Assembly (NCBI RefSeq): GCF_016859125.1 | Contig: NZ_CP069338.1 | Location: forward strand, 1,426,001-1,490,000 | Direction: 5' to 3' | Origin: Archangium violaceum | Lineage (GTDB): Bacteria > Myxococcota > Myxococcia > Myxococcales > Myxococcaceae | Length of the DNA stretch: 64,000 bases | In this document: positions 1-7,690 of the stretch, in pieces | Position numbering within the stretch: the first letter of the stretch is position 1 | How the letters are laid out: each line of letters begins with the position of its first letter | The notes under the pieces: generated by a model | The model's input: the letters and a program-made list of their open reading frames with translations, nothing else | Databases searched by the model: none | What the model was told of the DNA's origin: nothing | Position numbers and translations under genes: made by a program

Positions 1-1278
1 GATCCGGTGGTAGCCGGCTCCCAGGTGGAGCACTTGCCAGTGCTGGTTCGAGGCCGCAGCGGTGCCGCAGGGTCGCTGGGTCACCCCTACCCCGTCGCCC
101 CTCGAGCTCTCATCCTTGAGTAGGGGGCCATCGGTAAAGCGCCGCACAGCCAGGCACTCGTCCTTGTGCTGGGCTCGCAACTGCTCGTACGCGTGTCCGG
201 AGCCGACGCCCCTCACCACGCCGGTTGTGGTGTCGATGGACACCTGCGGGTGCCAGCGCATCGACAGCGACCTGTCGGTCGGGAATTGGAGCGGCAGCCA
301 GACGTGCTCGCTGTCGCTGAGGTTGCCATGCCAGGCGTTCCCATGCCGGTCGCCCATGTAGAGGTAGGAGGTCGTGTTGCTGCCCTGGATCGGCAGGATG
401 TACGTGGGCTGCGAGCCGTAGGTGGTGCTGTCGCCGAGGTTCGCCATGCCGCTCCAAGGGCCTTTGATGCTGGTCGCGGTAGCGTATTTGGCTTGATTGG
501 GATGCCAGCCGGTGAGGCCAGAGGTTACCAGGAAGTAGACACCGTTGCGCTTGAACATCGTCTGCGCTTCCCGTTTGACGTTGGAGAAGACGTGCTCCCT
601 GGCGGCGACATCGAGGTAGTCGGGGGTCAGGCGGTAGATGGTGAGGTGCAGCTGCTTCTCACCGGTCGTCGAGATCAGGTACGCAGTGCGGTCGCGATCA
701 TCATCCTGGAACACGCTCACGTCGGAGGATAATTCCCCGAGGGGATGGAAGTCGCCCCGGTATGTGTAGTCGCCGTCCACCGTGGGCGACGTGGCGACCC
801 CGACCCGGTTCTCCACCAAGGGAAATGGGTGGTTCTCCTTGCGCATGAAGAGTACGTATTGCCCGGTGCGGGAGTTGTAGATGACCTTGGGGCGGTGGAG
901 GTTCTTCACTCCGCGGGCCGAGGTCTCGGTCAGCACGTGTTTGCGAAACTCCCAGGCATGCAGATCAGTCGAGCGGTACACCGAGATGTACTGGAAGCTG
1001 TTGTCGGGGTGGGGGTTCGCGCCGAACCAGTAGTAGTACTTGCCCACCTTGATCATGCCGCCGTCGTGCCCGCGCACCACGTTGCCGGCGGTGTCGGTGA
1101 ACTGCACTCCGTTGGTGACCGTGACCGGGGCGGCGACGGCCTCGCCGCCAGCAGCCAGCAAAATCAATAAAAGGCCGACGCGAGCTGCGACGGCAATCGG
1201 ACGATGATGCGCGGTGCTTTGCGTACAGGTGCGCCCCTTACTTCTACGACAAGCGCGTGACACAGGGTTCCTTTCCAC
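1..1278 (-). CDS. GH43-type secreted glycoside hydrolase with lectin-like tail (partial, 3' end outside window)
   Basis: The reverse strand is open from a GTG at 1278 to the window edge. An AAAGGAG stretch lies about 5 nt upstream of the GTG. A basic N-terminus and the hydrophobic run VGLLLILLAAGG suggest a signal peptide, so the enzyme is probably exported. The body reads like a five-bladed beta-propeller glycosidase of the GH43 / galactan 1,3-beta-galactosidase type: GHDGGMIKVGKYYYWFGAN near the start, then repeated blades such as SVYRSTDLHAWE and RTAYLISTTGEKQLHLTIYR. The visible end (CLAVRRFTDG, then NQHWQVLHLGAGYHRI) resembles a ricin-type beta-trefoil carbohydrate-binding module with its Q-x-W motif. 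A role in plant or microbial polysaccharide breakdown is likely; the substrate cannot be read from the sequence. Family assignment is from remembered patterns. The C-terminus is missing. Confidence 0.72.
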   Translation of the reverse strand, partial: MERNPVSRACRRSKGRTCTQSTAHHRPIAVAARVGLLLILLAAGGEAVAAPVTVTNGVQFTDTAGNVVRGHDGGMIKVGKYYYWFGANPHPDNSFQYISVYRSTDLHAWEFRKHVLTETSARGVKNLHRPKVIYNSRTGQYVLFMRKENHPFPLVENRVGVATSPTVDGDYTYRGDFHPLGELSSDVSVFQDDDRDRTAYLISTTGEKQLHLTIYRLTPDYLDVAAREHVFSNVKREAQTMFKRNGVYFLVTSGLTGWHPNQAKYATATSIKGPWSGMANLGDSTTYGSQPTYILPIQGSNTTSYLYMGDRHGNAWHGNLSDSEHVWLPLQFPTDRSLSMRWHPQVSIDTTTGVVRGVGSGHAYEQLRAQHKDECLAVRRFTDGPLLKDESSRGDGVGVTQRPCGTAAASNQHWQVLHLGAGYHRI

Positions 1279-1608
1279 AGGCTCTCCTTTCTTCTTGCAT
1301 GAACTGACAACCCGAACAGATGACGCCCCCCAGGGGGCTAGACACCATAGAACGAGAATGACACCTTTCTCAAGGAAAGCCAGAGACTTGAGCGGGCCCA
1401 ATCAGTAGCACGGTTTGGGCATCGAGGGCTATTAGCCCCGATTGCCCTGTGACTGGCTGAGGGCACCGCATCCGCCGTGGTGTTGTGAAACGCCATCGTC
1501 CCGGGTCCCCCACGTCATCACGGCGCTGCTCTCAATGAGAAGGATGCAACGGGCGGTTGCTCTGTTGGCAAGAGACAATACCGGAGAAAGCAGCAACGAC
1601 ATACAGTC
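1279..1608. other. Intergenic region between the glycosidase gene and the repA relic
   Basis: This stretch of about 330 bases holds the leader of the leftward glycosidase gene and the region upstream of the decayed RepA-like gene. Only short, unconvincing reading frames are seen. A small palindromic run (CCCCCCAGGGGG, about 1326-1337) is present, but I see no clear promoter or operator. Confidence 0.4.
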
Positions 1609-2450
1609 GTGAGGCGGGAGGCCAGACAAGCTCCCGGACGAGGGGAACATGGGAAGAAGCGAGGGGGGCCCAAGCACGGCGTCAAGGTGACGTTGTTGTC
1701 AGAGGAGCGAGAGGCACGGCGCAACGTGGATCACTACTTCACGTTCAGCCTCGAGCGCTTCGTCATCGGCCTGCCCTACACCAAGCAGGCAGAGCCACGG
1801 TATGAGCGAAAGGACGGAGGTGCTTCTCTCCCCCCCTCCGCTCCCACGAGCGGCCGGTGCCCTTCGGCCTGGACAGGCTCTCCACGCTCTGGCTTGCGGC
1901 CGCCTTCGACGCGAGCGGCCGGCCTGCGGATGGCACCATTCACGTCGCAAGTGAGGAGCACATCGTCGAGGCCTTTGGGCTGTCGAAGGACGAGGAGGAG
2001 AGCTGGGTCCTTCTCACGGGTTTCAACCGGCTCGCTTCGGCCATGCTCTTCGTCCGTGACGAGCGCCAGGGCACAGGCCGCCGAGCGGACAACGAGCGGT
2101 TGCGCGCTGCCCGCTTCGAGCTTCTCTGCGATAGCGGGATCCGGATCGCGGAGACGGGGCCCGCCGGTGAGCAGGAGCTGCTGTTCCCCCTCTCACCTGA
2201 CTTCGCGGCGTCGCTGCGGCATGACGGAATGCCCCTGAGCCTCCAGGTGGCGGCGGCACTCCGCTCTGAGTTCGGCGCCCTGGACTTGTATGTCTGGCAG
2301 GGCATGCGCTGCCGGATTCTCCAGCGTCACGGCCTCGAGTCCTTCTTGGTGCCACTCTTCGGGACCGACGGACTCCTCGCCCAGCTCGGGCGCGAGGTAG
2401 CCTCGAGCATAGCGGTGATGAAGCGGCTGGCCGGCCACATGCGTGGAGGC
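1609..2450 (+). pseudogene. Decayed plasmid RepA-like replication protein gene (frameshifted, 3' end lost)
   Basis: Two reading frames carry one protein. The first (from 1609) includes SLERFVIGLPYTKQAEPRYE. The second is open from 1806 and reads VPFGLDRLSTLWLAAAFDA, then HIVEAFGLSKDEEESW, then FGALDLYVWQGMRCRIL and FLVPLFGTDGLLAQLG. The order (a proline-x-G-x-x-R-L-x-x-x-W block, a central helix-rich part, an ALDLYVW block, an LFG block) matches what I know of plasmid RepA-family initiators (RepA_C type). The frames switch near a run of seven C at 1830-1836, so a small indel there is the likely lesion, or a sequencing error. The C-terminus ends near 2450, where IS110 sequence begins. It is probably a remnant of an integrated plasmid or integrative element. 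No origin repeats were recognised. Confidence 0.5.
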
Positions 2451-3010
2451 CCACCGAGCCCTACCTTGCGGCGGTGCGGAGGTGACCGCCGAAGTGGGGG
2501 AAGTGGGCGATGGAATACATCGGCATCGATGTGCACAAGCGGGACAGCCAGGTGTGCATTCTGGGCGAGGGTGGAGAGGTGGTGCTGGAGCAGCGGGTGC
2601 GCACGCAACGGGAGCGGTTGGGGGAGCTGCTGAGCAAGCGCTCGAAGTCCCGGGTGCTGCTGGAGGCTTCCACCGAGAGCGAGTGGGTGGCGCGGTGCCT
2701 GGAGGGGTGGGGGCAGGAGGTGGTAGTGAAAGGCACCAACTTCGCGCCCATGTACGCCACGCGCAGCCGCCGGGTGAAGACGGACAAGCGGGACGCACGC
2801 ACCCTGGCGTTGCCGGGCAGGCTGAAGGCGGAGGTGGCCCCGCTGCTGAGCCTCCTGCTGCACCTCAACGAGCAGATTGCCTTCGAGGCGGTGCAGCCCC
2901 TTTGGGCACACGCCGGCCCAGGTGGCCCTGGGTGCTTCAACTCCCAGAGAGCGCTCGACACCCGAGAGGGCCTCATGGTGCCCATGCCCACCCGGGGCCG
3001 TGCCCAACTG
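2451..3010 (+). mobile_element. IS110-family insertion sequence relic (5' part of transposase)
   Basis: From ATG 2510 the protein starts MEYIGIDVHKRDSQVCIL, the characteristic RuvC-like DEDD N-terminus of IS110-family transposases, and continues to RRVKTDKRDARTLA, the family's K-T-D-x-R-D-A block. A further short match (LLSLLLHLNEQIAF) follows directly, which suggests an internal deletion. The Tnp20 C-terminal domain with its catalytic serine is absent. About 60 bases upstream of the ATG contain an imperfect hairpin (CGGCGGT...ACCGCCG) such as occurs in IS110 non-coding ends. The frame stays open into the downstream hydrolase, giving an artificial fusion. The element cannot be active as it stands. 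It abuts the truncated RepA-like gene. Confidence 0.75.
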
Positions 3011-3067
3011 ACGCCATCGCGAGCGGAGGGCTCGCCAGACAGTACCGGGGACGGGCAGACTCCTCAC

Positions 3068-3808
3068 ATGCCCGACGCGTACCGCTTCCGCGTGGATGGT
3101 CACATCCCCGTCCTCAAGGTGCACTACGAGCCCCGGCCCGGCCCCGCCGTCGTCGTGCTACACGGGCTCTTCTCCAATGCCGACGCGCAGCGCTGGGAAC
3201 TGGACGCGCTCGCGAAGTGGGGCATGGCCGCCGTCGGCATGGACGCCCCGCACCATGGCGCCCGGCGTGACAGCTGGCTCGACGGGATGCCCTCGCTCGG
3301 CCCGACGGACTACCACGCGCGCCTGCTCTACTTCATCCGCGAGGCCGTCCCCGAGGTTTCACGGGTCATCGACCATCTGGTGGGGGAAGGCCACGGGCCC
3401 ATCGGGCTCGCGGGCGTGTCGTTCGGCGCATACACGGCGCTGGCGGTGGCGGCCCGGGACTCTCGCGTCCAGGCGACGGTGTCCATTCTCGGCTCGCCGG
3501 ACTGGACGCCCCGGGATGGCCACGTCACCGATGAGCTGCGCTGGCTGATGCAGGACGCGCCCGTCCACCGTCCCTGGGACTGCGCGCGCGCCCCGCTGCT
3601 CCTGCTGAACGCGGGGAAGGATCAGCTCGTCCCCGCGCACCAGGCCCGGGACTTCGCGCACCGGCTCTGGGGCGAGTTCCCCTGGCTGGGCTCGCACGTC
3701 GGGCACTACGAGTACCCGGAGTCGGACCACTACATGCGCGGGGAGGACTGGAACGACGCCTGGGACCGGGCGCTCGGCTTCCTGCGGCGCACCCTCTATC
3801 GGGAGTGA
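3068..3808 (+). CDS. Alpha/beta hydrolase (dienelactone-hydrolase/esterase type)
   Basis: The 246-residue protein has the alpha/beta-hydrolase order: an oxyanion loop (VVLHGLFSNAD), the nucleophile elbow G-V-S-F-G around GLAGVSFGAYTAL, a late strand with the acid residue (LLLNAGKDQLVP) and the histidine (YPESDHYM). No signal peptide is seen, so it is probably cytoplasmic. The start is uncertain because the frame is open upstream into the IS110 relic. ATG 3068 was chosen because homology begins there (MPDAYRFRVDGHIPVLKVHY). The substrate is unknown. The original promoter was probably displaced by the IS110 fragment. Confidence 0.8.
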   Translation: MPDAYRFRVDGHIPVLKVHYEPRPGPAVVVLHGLFSNADAQRWELDALAKWGMAAVGMDAPHHGARRDSWLDGMPSLGPTDYHARLLYFIREAVPEVSRVIDHLVGEGHGPIGLAGVSFGAYTALAVAARDSRVQATVSILGSPDWTPRDGHVTDELRWLMQDAPVHRPWDCARAPLLLLNAGKDQLVPAHQARDFAHRLWGEFPWLGSHVGHYEYPESDHYMRGEDWNDAWDRALGFLRRTLYRE

Positions 3809-3906
3809 CACCGGGCCGGGTGCCCTACACCGAGGCGCCCACCTGGCCTGTCTCCAGAATTTTCAGTAGGGCCTGTCAGCGAAGAACAACCAAGAAGAAA
3901 TACGCC

Positions 3907-4266
3907 ATGTTCAATGAGCTGTATGGCGAGATTGACTTCAGGCGCTCAAGCGCCAGAAAGGCCGAAACGACGCCCGTCAAGCTCCCGTCTGGCTCAGTAT
4001 ACGGCATATTTGCTTATCCAGATAACAAGGCGGCAGGGAAGGCGCTGCTCGAGGCGACCCACTGTGAGGCTTCAGAGGTCGAGCCCATTGATGGCGGCGC
4101 CTACCCCTTGTACTGGGGGCGAGACATCCACCCGGGAAGCCGGGTAATGGCCCACGCAAGGGTGCGTAACGGCAATACCGGGAACGCAAAGCTGGAACAG
4201 ATTCCCGCCCTCCAGAAATGCAAGGTCCTCTTCAAGGTTTCCCAGTTCACCAAAATCCTGTCGTAG
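3907..4266 (+). CDS. Small protein with a GIY-YIG-like motif, function unknown
   Basis: A 119-residue product starts at ATG 3907, behind an AAGAAGAAA purine stretch. It contains VYGIFAYPDN followed by YPLYWGRDIHPGSRVMAHAR. That spacing of a G-x-F strand, a Y-W-G-x-D turn and an R-x-x-x-H helix recalls the GIY-YIG nuclease fold, with W in place of the usual I. This is a resemblance only; a downstream catalytic glutamate was not located. Base composition is visibly less GC-rich than its neighbours, consistent with horizontal acquisition. The frame is open further upstream, so an older, longer N-terminus may have been lost. The neighbours (IS relics, DUF4336 gene) give no functional hint. Confidence 0.5.
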   Translation: MFNELYGEIDFRRSSARKAETTPVKLPSGSVYGIFAYPDNKAAGKALLEATHCEASEVEPIDGGAYPLYWGRDIHPGSRVMAHARVRNGNTGNAKLEQIPALQKCKVLFKVSQFTKILS

Positions 4267-4332
4267 GTCTCCCTGGTTGAGGTAGGATCGAACGCCAGGA
4301 TTCGCTTTTCATGACCAAGGCAGGGAGCCGGG

Positions 4333-4998
4333 ATGGCAATCGCAGGATTGGAGTGTATCGAAAGCACCGTTCAGATGCCTCTGACGCCGCTGCCTGTGCG
4401 GACCGTGATTGCCCCCCTCGCCTCCGGCCGGGTGTTGCTGTCGCCCGCGTCGACCCTGACGCAGGAGGCGCTCCTTCGAGCAGGACCGGTGACGGACATC
4501 GTGGCGCCGAACCTGTTCCATACCGGGGGCATCCAGGCCGCTTCCGCCGCCCACCCACAGGCGCGCGTGTGGGGCCCTCCCGGATGCCGTGAGAAGCAGC
4601 CGGGCGTCACCTGGCACGGGCTGCTCGGCAAGGACCCCTGGCCCCATGAGGGCGAGCTGCCGGTGTTCCAGGTGGAGGGGATGCCGGGGTTCCACGAGCA
4701 CGTCTTCCTCCACAAGGCGAGCCGTTCCCTGCTGGTCTCCGACCTGGTCTTCAATGTGGTCGATGCGCGAGGCCTGGGGGCGTGGCTCATCTTCTCGCTG
4801 TTCGGCACCTACCGCCGACTCGGCGTCAGCAGACTGTTCCTGAGGTACGCGAAGGATCGCCCGGCCTTCGAGTCCTCCCTGAAGAAGATCACGGCGCTGG
4901 AGTTCGACCACCTCCTTCCGGGCCATGGCGCGGTGGTGATGAACGACGGCCGGGCCGCACTCATCGGGGCCCTGCGCGAGCGCGGCGTGCGCGTCTGA
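4333..4998 (+). CDS. DUF4336 domain protein (metallo-beta-lactamase-like)
   Basis: This 221-residue protein matches my memory of the DUF4336 family: an N-terminal two-strand unit ending in a phrase like VLLSPAS, then VTDIVAPNLFHTGGIQAA, a PPGCREKQPG block, and a C-terminal LEFDHLLPGHGAVVMNDGR block with the H-x-G-H-like turn of metallo-beta-lactamase folds. The full H-x-H-x-D-H zinc signature is not present, so catalysis is doubtful. ATG 4333 follows GGGAGCCGGG. No signal peptide is seen. It sits alone between a GIY-like gene and an IS1182-type fragment. Confidence 0.7.
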   Translation: MAIAGLECIESTVQMPLTPLPVRTVIAPLASGRVLLSPASTLTQEALLRAGPVTDIVAPNLFHTGGIQAASAAHPQARVWGPPGCREKQPGVTWHGLLGKDPWPHEGELPVFQVEGMPGFHEHVFLHKASRSLLVSDLVFNVVDARGLGAWLIFSLFGTYRRLGVSRLFLRYAKDRPAFESSLKKITALEFDHLLPGHGAVVMNDGRAALIGALRERGVRV

Positions 4999-5002
4999 GC
5001 GC

Positions 5003-5100
5003 GCCCTCAACTCCTGCACCACGGATGCGGATGCGCGGGTGATGAAGATGGCCGATGGGGGCTTCCGACCCGCCTACAACCTGCAATTGGCGGTGGCCGG
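5003..5100 (+). mobile_element. IS1182-type transposase fragment
   Basis: Just after the DUF4336 stop codon, one forward frame reads TTDADARVMKMADGGFRPAY and then NLQLAVAG. This is close to the conserved block STTDPEARVMKMADGGFRPAYN of IS1182-family (IS5-related) transposases. Only about 32 codons survive. The fragment has no start, no stop of its own and no catalytic triad. It ends where sequence related to the IS91-type relic begins. Confidence 0.65.
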
Positions 5101-5146
5101 GAGGCGCTGGGAGGGCCACGAACGATTGTGGGAGTGGAAGTCACCA

Positions 5147-5203
5147 AGAGCATAGGACGGATTGAAGGCCTGTTGAGAGGTGGAGGACTGGAGCGGAGGG
5201 GCC
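5147..5203. repeat. 57-bp repeat, copy 1 (end of IS91-type relic)
   Basis: This sequence matches 7634-7690 in direct orientation with about three mismatches over 57 bases. Both copies lie at the 3' side of IS91-type transposase remnants, so they probably mark the same terminus of one element family. Confidence 0.8.
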
Positions 5204-5450
5204 AGCCTCTCTCCTGCCGTGGGCAGTCCCAGGTTCTTCACAATCGCTCTCACCCCTCCTGCTCCCTTCATGTACGCCAGCACCCGCCGCCTTCCTCCAC
5301 ACCTCACGCAGGCGAATACGTCGCAGTCGAACGTCCTCCTCAGCACCTCTGCCTGGTCCACACGCTGCCTCCTCTCCCTCTTCGCCTCCTTCCTGGCCGC
5401 TGCCTGGGGCTCCACCCTCGCCTCCTCCCCTCCGGCTTGGGGGAGCCATG
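5147..5450 (-). mobile_element. IS91-family transposase relic, copy 1 (C-terminal part)
   Basis: The reverse strand encodes LPQAGGEEARVEPQ, then TFDCDVFACVRCGGRRRVLA and GGVRAIVKNLGLPTAGE. This is the C-terminal zinc-finger-like tail (C-x-x-C-G-G, then a VRAIL-x-x-LGLP helix) of IS91-type HUH transposases common in myxobacteria and planctomycetes. The N-terminal zinc finger and the HUH/Y2 catalytic core are missing. The fragment joins the truncated AraC-type gene near 5450, which suggests that insertion followed by deletion removed that gene's DNA-binding half. A second remnant of the same family lies at 7634-8461. Confidence 0.75.
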
Positions 5451-5839
5451 AGCCGCTCACGCAGCGAGCGGCTCGAGGAGCCCCACAGCGCTTCCAGAGA
5501 GAGAGTCTGCTCTGCAAGTGCATCGGCAGGGACATCGAAGAAAGGGAGGGCGCCGCCAGGTCTGAATTTGACGCCGACGATGGGGCCAAGAGAGGTACCG
5601 ATGAGCAGCGGGCTGCTCCGTGCACCGCATAAGATTGCGCCGGAGTGGTCGGCGGACTCGCTCGTGCTCTCGCCGGCGTAGATACGAACCGGGCTCTCGC
5701 CGAGGAGGACCACGAGCGCCTGCGCACCGGTCGGCAGCACGCGCTGTCGCGGTGCCTGCCCGACGTAGTTGTCGGAGACCCATAGGGATTCGACGAGCCG
5801 ATCGAGCGGTGGCCTTGGCCGATAGAGCGTGTGCATCAT
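5451..5839 (-). pseudogene. Truncated AraC-family regulator (N-terminal ligand domain only)
   Basis: From ATG 5836 or 5839 the reverse strand encodes about 125 residues starting MHTLYRPRPPLDRLVESLWV, followed by QRVLPTGAQALVVLLGE and VGVKFRPGGALPFFDVPADA. This is the N-terminal domain (DUF6597-like) of a common AraC/XylS subfamily, where the phrase 'I-G-V-x-F-x-P-G-A' is typical. The expected C-terminal double helix-turn-helix is absent: sequence changes to the IS91-type relic near residue 129. Without DNA-binding helices it should not act as a regulator. Confidence 0.8.
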
Positions 5840-5918
5840 GGCGTGCGTTAACAGGTCTTGCAGATTAGGATGGGAAGCTGATGGACCGGCGAATATCGAC
5901 GTCACCCGAGGAAGCCAA

Positions 5919-6659
5919 ATGAGCACTCCGGCACGGTTGGACGGTACGGTATTCGCGTCGGGGACGCGGATGCTCTATGTGGGCCCCCTGGTTGCCACGA
6001 GGCGGCACGCGCACCATGCGGCCCAGATCGTCATGGCGCCGCAGGGGCTATCCATTGATGACGGTGCCAACGGACGCATTCGCACCTGCACGGCCGTCAT
6101 TCCCCCACGCCAGCCCCATGGACACGGCGCGTGCCCACATGCTGCCGTCCTGTTCCTCGACGGAGACGACTTGGCGAGCCGAGCGCTCTCTCGTAACGCC
6201 GAGCCTCGGTGCGAGACGTGGGGGCGCGACACGCTCGGTGTGAGGGTCCCTCGCGATCCTACGCCGGAGCAGGCACGCGCTCTCATCGCCTCGATTCTCT
6301 CCGCCGTCGACCTGCGCCAGCCACCGGGACCGCGACACCCGGCGGCACGCAGGATGTGCGCGTACCTCGATAGCTCCGACCCCGTCGACCTCGCGAGCCT
6401 CTCACACGAGGCCGGGCTCTCGCCCCGGCAGATGCGTCATGCCTTCGCGCGTGACGTCGGGCTCCCGATGCGCGCGTATCTGCGGTGGAAGCGCTTGCGC
6501 CGCGCCATCGCCGCGGTGGAGGAGGGGGCGAGCCTGAGTGCCGCCGCGGCCTCTGCCGGGTTCGCGGACAGCGCCCACCTGAGCCGCGTCTTCCGGGAGC
6601 AGTTCGGCATGACGCCAACGCAGGGGCTGAGCTCGGTCACGTGGCGGACGCTCGACTGA
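5919..6659 (+). CDS. AraC-family transcriptional regulator
   Basis: The product has 246 residues. The start ATG at 5919 follows GAGGAAGCCAA; the frame is open further upstream but without homology. The first 140 residues form a short cupin-like sensing domain (LYVGPLVATRRHAHHAAQIV, with several His that could bind metal). The C-terminal 100 residues hold the two AraC helix-turn-helix motifs: DLASLSHEAGLSPRQMRHAF and then SLSAAAASAGFADSAHLSRV with FREQFGMTPTQ. It is divergent from the truncated AraC gene and overlaps the convergent DinB gene by 23 bases at their 3' ends. The target is unknown. Confidence 0.88.
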   Translation: MSTPARLDGTVFASGTRMLYVGPLVATRRHAHHAAQIVMAPQGLSIDDGANGRIRTCTAVIPPRQPHGHGACPHAAVLFLDGDDLASRALSRNAEPRCETWGRDTLGVRVPRDPTPEQARALIASILSAVDLRQPPGPRHPAARRMCAYLDSSDPVDLASLSHEAGLSPRQMRHAFARDVGLPMRAYLRWKRLRRAIAAVEEGASLSAAAASAGFADSAHLSRVFREQFGMTPTQGLSSVTWRTLD

Positions 6660-7170
6660 CGAGGAACTCGGGGAATCCGTCCCTCCGGCGCGGCATCCCG
6701 GCTTGGTACATGATGACGTCCACGTTTCCGCGATGATGGGTCGTGTGTGTGACCACGTGGAGAATCATCGTGGCGGCGCTCATCGTCACGATCTTCCCGT
6801 CGGTGAAGCGCACGTCGCGAGGTCGTGCGAGCTCCTCCGGTCGGAGCGACGCCGTGGTCTCCACATACCAGCGGTCGATGGTCTCGGATTCGAGATCGAG
6901 CTCCTCGAGAGAGGGAATGACCGCCCTCTGTGTAGACTCGTAACCGTGCGGAACACCCTGCAGGTGGGCCTGAAAGATGTGTCTGACGACATGGATGTGA
7001 TCGAGGGCCCGCACGATCAAGTCTGCGCCCTTCTGCGACTCGAAGGACTCGACCGCGCGAAGGGCGGCGAAGAGCTGTCGGTTGGCCCACGCGGTGTGAG
7101 TGACGAGCATTTGGAGGGGCGTTGGCGCGAGGGACTCATCAGCGGACGCTATCTGGAGATGACGGTTCAT
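6637..7170 (-). CDS. DinB family protein
   Basis: The 177-residue protein has the DinB/YfiT four-helix pattern: an early WANRQLFAALRAV helix with its first His (THTAWAN), a middle ALDHIHVVRHIFQAHL helix, and the closing metal motif HVVTHTTHHRGNVDVIMYQ with H-x3-H. DinB proteins bind a divalent metal and often act as thiol-dependent transferases or are stress-induced; the substrate is unknown. The start may be ATG 7170 or ATG 7182. GGAGGT lies directly before 7170, too close for ideal spacing. The 3' end overlaps the neighbouring AraC gene tail to tail. It is one of the few intact genes in a decayed stretch. Confidence 0.85.
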   Translation of the reverse strand: MNRHLQIASADESLAPTPLQMLVTHTAWANRQLFAALRAVESFESQKGADLIVRALDHIHVVRHIFQAHLQGVPHGYESTQRAVIPSLEELDLESETIDRWYVETTASLRPEELARPRDVRFTDGKIVTMSAATMILHVVTHTTHHRGNVDVIMYQAGMPRRRDGFPEFLVSRASAT

Positions 7171-7633
7171 ACCTCCGAACATAGGCAGCGATCGGACGGA
7201 GCGCTTGAACGCAACGGCGGACCCGACGCCAGGTCGCCAACGAGGAGCGCTGGATCGTGGAGCGAACGTTCGGGTGGCTGATGAGTCTTCTCGCGCACGA
7301 TGTGCCACTCGCGGTGCCCACCTGCTCGGAGCAACTCGATCACGAAGCCGAGCTCGCGGTGGTGGTGGTGGGGCGGCGGGGGTGCAACATTCCTCGGGAC
7401 CGGGCGCTGGAGTGGACAGGACTGATCCAAGGTCCGCAGGAGAGGGTTTGAAGAGGCGGGGAGCAAGTCCAGACATTCTCGGGCAAAGAGGGCGCATCCC
7501 TCCGGACGGCGGCTGAAAGCGGATCGCCGTGGAAGGCCAGGACAGAGGGTGCACGGGCCGGACAGCCAGGGGAGAGAAGGCGGGGAAGGCCGGAGCGGAA
7601 ACAGCTGGCGGGCGCTCAGGCAAGTGTGGCCAG
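7171..7633. other. Gene-poor stretch between the DinB gene and IS91 relic copy 2
   Basis: About 460 bases without a complete gene. It includes the short IS5-type fragment at 7233-7290 and a G-rich GGTGGTGGTGGGGCGG stretch near 7360. The rest shows no recognisable coding signature. It probably consists of mobile-element debris. Confidence 0.4.
7233..7290 (+). mobile_element. IS5-type transposase fragment
   Basis: A forward frame reads VANEERWIVERTFGWLMS. The phrase R-W-x-V-E-R-T-F-x-W-L is the conserved block of the last catalytic domain in IS5/IS427-group transposases. Homology fades within about 20 codons on either side. It is too short for anything but a relic. Confidence 0.5.
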
Positions 7634-7690
7634 AGAGCATAGGAAGGATTGAAGGCATGTTGAGAGGTGGTGGACTGGAGCGGAGGGGCC
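7634..7690. repeat. 57-bp repeat, copy 2 (end of IS91-type relic)
   Basis: Direct repeat of 5147-5203 with about three mismatches. Similar sequence resumes after a copy-specific insertion of roughly 180 bases (about 7700-7880), so the two elements diverged by insertion or deletion after transposition. Confidence 0.8.

Noticed and set aside
2451-2509. A possible IS110 bridge RNA in the non-coding end
   Set aside because: The element is a relic with a deleted transposase and unknown true ends; a hairpin alone is not enough evidence.
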